Source: JAKFWI01 sp031398975
Lineage (GTDB): Bacteria > Pseudomonadota > Alphaproteobacteria > Caulobacterales > Aquidulcibacteraceae
NCBI GenBank assembly: GCA_031398975.1
Contig: JANNOI010000004.1
Coordinates: forward strand, 21,002 to 85,001
Direction of reading: 5' to 3'
Length of the DNA stretch: 64,000 bases
Shown here piece by piece: positions 59,996 through 64,000 of this stretch. The notes under the pieces are model-generated. The model was not told the DNA's origin and did not search any database. It was given only the letters and a program-made list of their open reading frames with translations. Position numbers and translations under genes: made by a program. Each line of letters starts with the position of its first letter. Positions within the stretch are counted from its first letter, which is position 1.

Positions 59996-61741
59996 TCACT
60001 CTCCGTTGTTCTTCGCTTTAGCGAGAAGCGACGACAGCCGCGCATCCTCATCCCAATTCACACGCGGGAGCGCCATCGGCGGGTAGCCTTTGATCAGCAC
60101 CATTGAAACGGCTTCCTCGCGCGCGAACACACGCGCGATTTCATCAGGGCGGATCAGCGGCACGATATGAAGTCCCTCGGCGGATGAACTCGACTTGCCG
60201 TTTTGCTGCGTCACGCCGCGATCAGACAGCGCTGTCGTGAGCATGTTAAACGCGGTATGGGTTGCGTCGCGGCCAATGAGGCTGCGGGCGCGGGACTGGT
60301 TGGGCGGCGCGTTGATGGATTCGCCGTGGGTTTCAGAAGCCGTGCGCACGGTGCGGCGGCTCTCGATATCGCCCGCCAGCTTAGAGGCGAACTCCGTTGT
60401 CTCACGGTCAGACACGCCAAAGATTTGCAGCATGCCTGCATTACCGAGGAAGGTTTCCCAGGATTGCGGATACAGCGCCTTGAGCTGCGCCAGGTCTTGT
60501 AGAATTGCCCATAGCTTAACACCGAAGCCCGCCGCATAGCCTGCGGCTTTCTCCACCACATCAAGCCGCCCGAGCGTTGCGAATTCATCGAGGACAAACA
60601 GCACCGGCGCGCCTGATGCCGGTTGCGCAAGACTTTGGTAAAGCCGATTAAGCATCCCGGCGATCATCACCCGCAACCAGCGCCCATGCGTGCCGATGCG
60701 GTGCGCGGGCAGGCACAGATAAACCGAGACGCCATGCGGCGCAGTTTTTAGTTCATCGAACGAAAAGCTGGAGCGCTCCAAAGTCGCGGTTAATTCTAAG
60801 CTATCCAGAAACGCGGTGTTGCGCCCGGCGGTCGAGAACACCGCGCCGCGTTCCTCATAGCCAGTCGCCAGCAAGGTGGCGGCCATGCCGGCGATCGCGC
60901 CCTCAAACGCCGCATTGCGGCTCATGGCGAGCAGCAAGTAGTCCCGCGCGGAGGGGAGCGCGTCCTCGCCGTTGGCTTCCGTGTCCGCCGCGAAGCCCGC
61001 CACGTCGCCTTCCATCAGGAAGCGGCGCAGCACTTTAAGGTTTGGCGCGGGGTGCGTGGTGGCCAGATGCAGGATGAGCGCGCGGATCAGGGCGCGCGCG
61101 CTTTCGTCCCAATGCGCATCCTTATCGCCGCCAGCCAGTACCAGCCCCTCGGCAATGAGGGCGGCGTCATCGACAATCGAGAGCGCCGTCACATCGAGCA
61201 GATCAAACGGGTTAAACGACCCGCGCAGGGCAGGGTCGATGTCCGCGACCTTGAACGGGTCAAGCACAATGACTTTCTGGCCGAGGCTTGCCCGCCGCGC
61301 GGCGGTGAGCGTCGCGTTCTCGCCCTTGGGGTCAATCACCACAACCGAGCCTTTATACAGCGCGAGATTAGGCAGGATCATCGAGCGTCCCTTCCCCGCG
61401 CGTGAGCCAGCGACGGTGACAAGGTGCCGGTCATCAATAAGGCCAATCAGCATCGAGCGCTTGAGCAGCTCAACGCGGCACCAGGATTCAAACGCGGCGG
61501 CGTCCTCCCAGCTTCGCCGCGCCGCCGCGCCAAGGCGCATGAGTTCCGCGCGGCGCGCTCTAAACCAGGCGGCGCCCTCCGCTGTCGGGTAAGCGCCCAG
61601 CACAATGGCCTCGGTGCCGCGCGCCATGTCAGGCGTAATGTGAAACCGCGCAATCAACGCATCCGGAGCCCAATGGGCGGTGGCGTGCAGCCGCTCTTCT
61701 TGCTCGCCGCGCCCGCGCGGTAGGCCAACCGGGAAGTCCAT
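59996..61741 (-). CDS. VirD4/TraG-type conjugative coupling protein
   Basis: A 581-residue T4CP ATPase that links relaxase-bound DNA to a type IV secretion channel. Walker A is AGSRAGKGRS (residues 111-120), Walker B is VLFVLDEFATLG, and other family parts are VVVIDPKGENA, FNPFDLLD, AILQDLAQLKALYP and GNAGMLQIFG. It has no evident N-terminal membrane helices, unlike typical TraG. It is divergent from the MobC-like gene, with the probable oriT between them. Confidence 0.93.
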   Translation of the reverse strand: MDFPVGLPRGRGEQEERLHATAHWAPDALIARFHITPDMARGTEAIVLGAYPTAEGAAWFRARRAELMRLGAAARRSWEDAAAFESWCRVELLKRSMLIGLIDDRHLVTVAGSRAGKGRSMILPNLALYKGSVVVIDPKGENATLTAARRASLGQKVIVLDPFKVADIDPALRGSFNPFDLLDVTALSIVDDAALIAEGLVLAGGDKDAHWDESARALIRALILHLATTHPAPNLKVLRRFLMEGDVAGFAADTEANGEDALPSARDYLLLAMSRNAAFEGAIAGMAATLLATGYEERGAVFSTAGRNTAFLDSLELTATLERSSFSFDELKTAPHGVSVYLCLPAHRIGTHGRWLRVMIAGMLNRLYQSLAQPASGAPVLFVLDEFATLGRLDVVEKAAGYAAGFGVKLWAILQDLAQLKALYPQSWETFLGNAGMLQIFGVSDRETTEFASKLAGDIESRRTVRTASETHGESINAPPNQSRARSLIGRDATHTAFNMLTTALSDRGVTQQNGKSSSSAEGLHIVPLIRPDEIARVFAREEAVSMVLIKGYPPMALPRVNWDEDARLSSLLAKAKNNGE

Positions 61742-62018
61742 CGCAGGCCTCGCATGCTGCCGTATGCAGGCAAGTATGCGCGCGCATGCTTTTCATTTCG
61801 TTCGCGCCGCACACCATCGTATTGTTAAAGACACGTTATTCTTGAATTCCATTTCCAACCTATGGCATCGTCCGCCCGACTTGATGAGAAGTGGAGCCAG
61901 ATATTGTTTTCGTTACACGAAAACATTCGCCGCTAGCGCGGCGATCTGGGCAGGAGGGCCTGCACCCGTCACCGCGCCGTGTCTTTGACGGCGCGGTGAT
62001 TTAATCGAGCGAGCATTC
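61742..62018. other. Intergenic region containing probable oriT
   Basis: This 277-base gap between the coupling-protein and MobC-like genes contains three perfect hairpins in succession: GTTTTCG/CGAAAAC (61906-61924), TCGCCGC/GCGGCGA (61927-61944) and TCACCGCGCCGT/ACGGCGCGGTGA (61969-61999). Its place beside a MobC-like gene and MOBP relaxase is the usual oriT location. I cannot place the nick. Confidence 0.65.
61969..61999. repeat. Perfect 12-base hairpin at the oriT edge
   Basis: TCACCGCGCCGT and ACGGCGCGGTGA flank a 7-base loop, 20 bases before the MobC-like start. It may bind the MobC protein or end the transcript. Confidence 0.7.
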
Positions 62019-62462
62019 GTGACATCCCGGTTTGTCACCTCCAATTCGTTGCAGCGTTCACGCGGTCGGCCACGCCGTACCGCTGCGGCTGTACGAACCG
62101 AGCATGTGGCGTTTCGCGTCACGCCGGAGGATCACGCATGGCTGCGCGCGCAAGCCCTGGCTGCTGGCGTGACGCTCTCTGAACTGGTGCACGCGCGCGT
62201 AATGGCCGCGAATGAGAATGCACCCGCCGCCCCCATGCCGCCCGCCGCGAACGAAAATGCGCCTGTTGTTGCCGATACCAGCGCAGCGGCGTTCCAGTTT
62301 GAACTAGTGCGGCAGCTACGCGCCATTGGCGTTAATCTCAACCAGATCGCCCGCCACGCCAATACAATGGGCATCCTCCCCTATGACCAGCTGGAGGGCG
62401 GGCTTTCCGAGCTGTCGCACATGTTGGCGCTGGTGGATCGCCAGATTGAGCAATTGCTGTGA
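62019..62462 (+). CDS. mobC: MobC-like relaxosome accessory protein
   Basis: A 147-residue protein with an RHH-like or helical DNA-binding start (RTEHVAFRVTPEDHAWLRAQA followed by GVTLSELVHARV), an Ala/Pro/Asn-rich linker repeating AANENAP twice, and the MobC signature QLRAIGVNLNQIARHANTMG. MobC opens the DNA strands at oriT to let the relaxase nick. The GTG start follows the oriT hairpins, and its stop overlaps the relaxase start as GTGA. Confidence 0.88.
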   Translation: MTSRFVTSNSLQRSRGRPRRTAAAVRTEHVAFRVTPEDHAWLRAQALAAGVTLSELVHARVMAANENAPAAPMPPAANENAPVVADTSAAAFQFELVRQLRAIGVNLNQIARHANTMGILPYDQLEGGLSELSHMLALVDRQIEQLL

Positions 62463-64000
62463 TCGCCAAGGCGCTACGCGGCAAAGGCTTCAAGGGCGCG
62501 GTACGTTACGTGACCAGCGACACGCGAGAGAGCGCAAACCGTGTGGCGTGGGTCGCTTGCGAAAACCTACCAACGGGCAAGCCAGACTTAGCAGCCCGCA
62601 TGATGGCCTGGACGGCGATAAACGCCGATGCGCTAAAGCGCGCCTGGAATCTAGAGAACCCCGGCTCAACCGTGAAGCTGACCGGCCGCAAATGCGCGCG
62701 CCCGGTTTACCATCTCATCTTGTCCTGGGCGCCCGATGAGACCCCATCGCGTGACGAGATGGAGCGCGCCGCGCTGGAAGCCTTAGAGGCGCTCGGCATG
62801 CGCGAGCATGAATATGTGCTGGCGGCGCATCGCGACGGCGTAGCGCAGCACCTGCATGTCGTCGTTAATCTCGTGCACCCGGAAACTGGCAAGGCCGCGT
62901 CCCTCACGAATGACCGCATCAAATTGCAGGCATGGGCGCTTGCGTTCGAGCGCGCCCAAGGCCAGGTTCGCTGCGAAGAGCGCGCGGAGAATTTCAACAA
63001 GCGCGCGGCGGGGGAGAATGTCATCGACTTCGCCTCCCGCCAACGTGACCGGGAGAAGAAGGCGGAGATTGTTCGCGATCGCCGCCCCAACAATGCCGTA
63101 GGCGTTGCATATTTGGCCGGGAATGAAACGCCACGGACGCAACGGCTCCCACGCGCCTCGGGGTCGTTGGGGCCGTTGCGTTTTAAGTTTGACGGTGCAG
63201 CGATGAAAGCGCCGGGCGCGTACACCACGGTGTCTGTGCGTTTCAAATTGAGAGCGAATACGCAGCAGCCCACTTTGCGTGGTTGGTGCGTCTCCCCTGA
63301 ATTTACCATTGCCGTGAATGCGGCGCCCTTGCCGCCGGATATTCAGCAAAGGAAGGAAGATGCTTGGCGACCTTGGCGGTTAACAAATGAATTCTCCGAA
63401 CGCGCTGTGCCCGCTGTGGTGAATAAATCCCAGACGCCCGCGCAATCAGCAGACGCAATCAAGCACGCTCAATCCGTCCGCATGGATGCGCTGCGCGCCC
63501 GCCATAAAACGCAATGGGATGATTACCGGAGCAATTGGAGCAAGGCGTTCGAGCAACGCCGCACTGCGCTGTGGGAGCAGCACAATGCCGAGCGCGAGAC
63601 GCTGAAAGTGCAGCTGCGCGCCAACCGTCAAACGGCTTACTTCGCCGCTACGGAGCAGATCATTCAGGCCGTGAAGGCGCGCTTCGCGCCGCAATGGGAC
63701 TATTTGAAATCCGTTTACAAAAACCAGCTTGACGCCACCTATGCGCCGTTTAAGCCGCGCATGCCGCAGGGTTATTGGCAGGGTTTGCGCGCCAGCATCA
63801 AAGCCTCGCGCGCCAATGCCTATGCGACGCTCAAAGCCCAACAGGCCGCCGCCATGAAACAGGCGCTCGACCAGTTCCGCATCCGCGCACAGGGCGCCAA
63901 GCACGCACCGCCAGACGCCGCATGGGAAAAACTACGCACCCGCCAAAATGCCGAACGCCACACGCTTGCAGGTGGGGTCGCGCAGGAGCGCTCGCTCGCC
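62459..64000 (+). CDS. MOBP-type relaxase (runs past window end)
   Basis: The frame opens at GTG 62459 and stays open to the last base, so it is 3'-truncated by the window. The N terminus has GFKGAVRYVTSD with a candidate nucleophile Tyr17, and the metal site HRDGVAQHLHVVVN gives His124, His131, His133 and Asn137, the HxxxxxxHxHxxxN pattern of MobA/VirD2 relaxases. After residue 215 comes a segment unlike other relaxases, with an inverted repeat in the DNA at 63137-63181, then a long coiled coil with Arg, Ala and Gln. Translation is probably coupled to mobC. Confidence 0.9.
   Translation, partial: MIAKALRGKGFKGAVRYVTSDTRESANRVAWVACENLPTGKPDLAARMMAWTAINADALKRAWNLENPGSTVKLTGRKCARPVYHLILSWAPDETPSRDEMERAALEALEALGMREHEYVLAAHRDGVAQHLHVVVNLVHPETGKAASLTNDRIKLQAWALAFERAQGQVRCEERAENFNKRAAGENVIDFASRQRDREKKAEIVRDRRPNNAVGVAYLAGNETPRTQRLPRASGSLGPLRFKFDGAAMKAPGAYTTVSVRFKLRANTQQPTLRGWCVSPEFTIAVNAAPLPPDIQQRKEDAWRPWRLTNEFSERAVPAVVNKSQTPAQSADAIKHAQSVRMDALRARHKTQWDDYRSNWSKAFEQRRTALWEQHNAERETLKVQLRANRQTAYFAATEQIIQAVKARFAPQWDYLKSVYKNQLDATYAPFKPRMPQGYWQGLRASIKASRANAYATLKAQQAAAMKQALDQFRIRAQGAKHAPPDAAWEKLRTRQNAERHTLAGGVAQERSLA
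63137..63181. repeat. Inverted repeat inside the relaxase gene
   Basis: ACGCAACGGC and GCCGTTGCGT (10 perfect pairs) lie 25 bases apart within the coding sequence, at the start of the atypical segment of the relaxase. Confidence 0.6.

Noticed and set aside
46464..64000. tRNA gene as the integration target
   Set aside because: No cloverleaf or CCA-proximal tRNA end is visible at the left boundary; the disrupted sequence is protein coding.

Overview
The window reads as a chromosomal segment of a GC-rich alphaproteobacterium. The strongest evidence is the conserved minus-strand housekeeping block rpoZ-rsh-pyrE-pdxJ-acpS-lepB-rnc-era-recO-parC (about 9.2-19 kb), an Irr-type Fur protein, and alphaproteobacterial small proteins (DUF1192, DUF1465). 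I cannot fix the order or family.

Layout. 1-3.4 kb: minus-strand envelope genes (family 2 glycosyltransferase cut by the window edge, acyltransferase, membrane protein with a propeller-like tail). 3.5-9.2 kb: alpha-glucosidase, queG, mtgA, two small conserved proteins and a quinone oxidoreductase. 9.2-19.6 kb: the housekeeping block plus folK, with many stop/start overlaps (GTGA, ATGA) that suggest translational coupling. 19.6-24.5 kb: NYN-domain protein, family 5 uracil-DNA glycosylase, exoD, two lipoproteins, and a cytosine methyltransferase coupled to a Vsr-type nuclease. 24.5-27.6 kb: DUF3501, a GlpC-like Fe-S protein, rubrerythrin and irr, with two Irr-box-like sites, probably an iron/peroxide module. 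27.6-31.6 kb: DEAD-box helicase, DUF488, an NDUFA9-like protein and a metallophosphatase. 31.8-42.9 kb: an exopolysaccharide locus (flippase, WecG/TagA-type and other glycosyltransferases, Wzc-like tyrosine autokinase, Wza-like export protein, initiating sugar transferase, Wzy-like polymerase, and a possible GH12-fold secreted protein). 43.2-46.4 kb: a respiratory locus with cytochrome b561, CtaG, a diheme cytochrome c and a caa3-type CoxB carrying its own cytochrome c domain.

At about 46.47 kb the start of the next oxidase gene (probably ctaD) is cut by an integrative element that runs off the right edge. It carries a tyrosine integrase with a recognisable core site and arm-like repeats, ArdA antirestriction protein, a serine resolvase, several unknown membrane and coiled-coil proteins, a large KAP-type P-loop NTPase, a DUF2971-like protein, a VirD4/TraG-type coupling protein, a MobC-like protein, a probable oriT made of three adjacent hairpins, and a MOBP-type relaxase still open at base 64000. 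No mating-pair-formation genes are visible, so it is either an integrative mobilizable element or one end of a larger conjugative element. Its cargo is more AT-rich than the host backbone.

The best candidates for something undescribed lie in this element: the membrane protein at 51315-52706 (two membrane segments, a PLD-like-looking middle, a beta-rich C terminus), the KAP NTPase at 53614-56664 with a long unassigned N-terminal region, and the hairpin-dense stretches flanking ardA.
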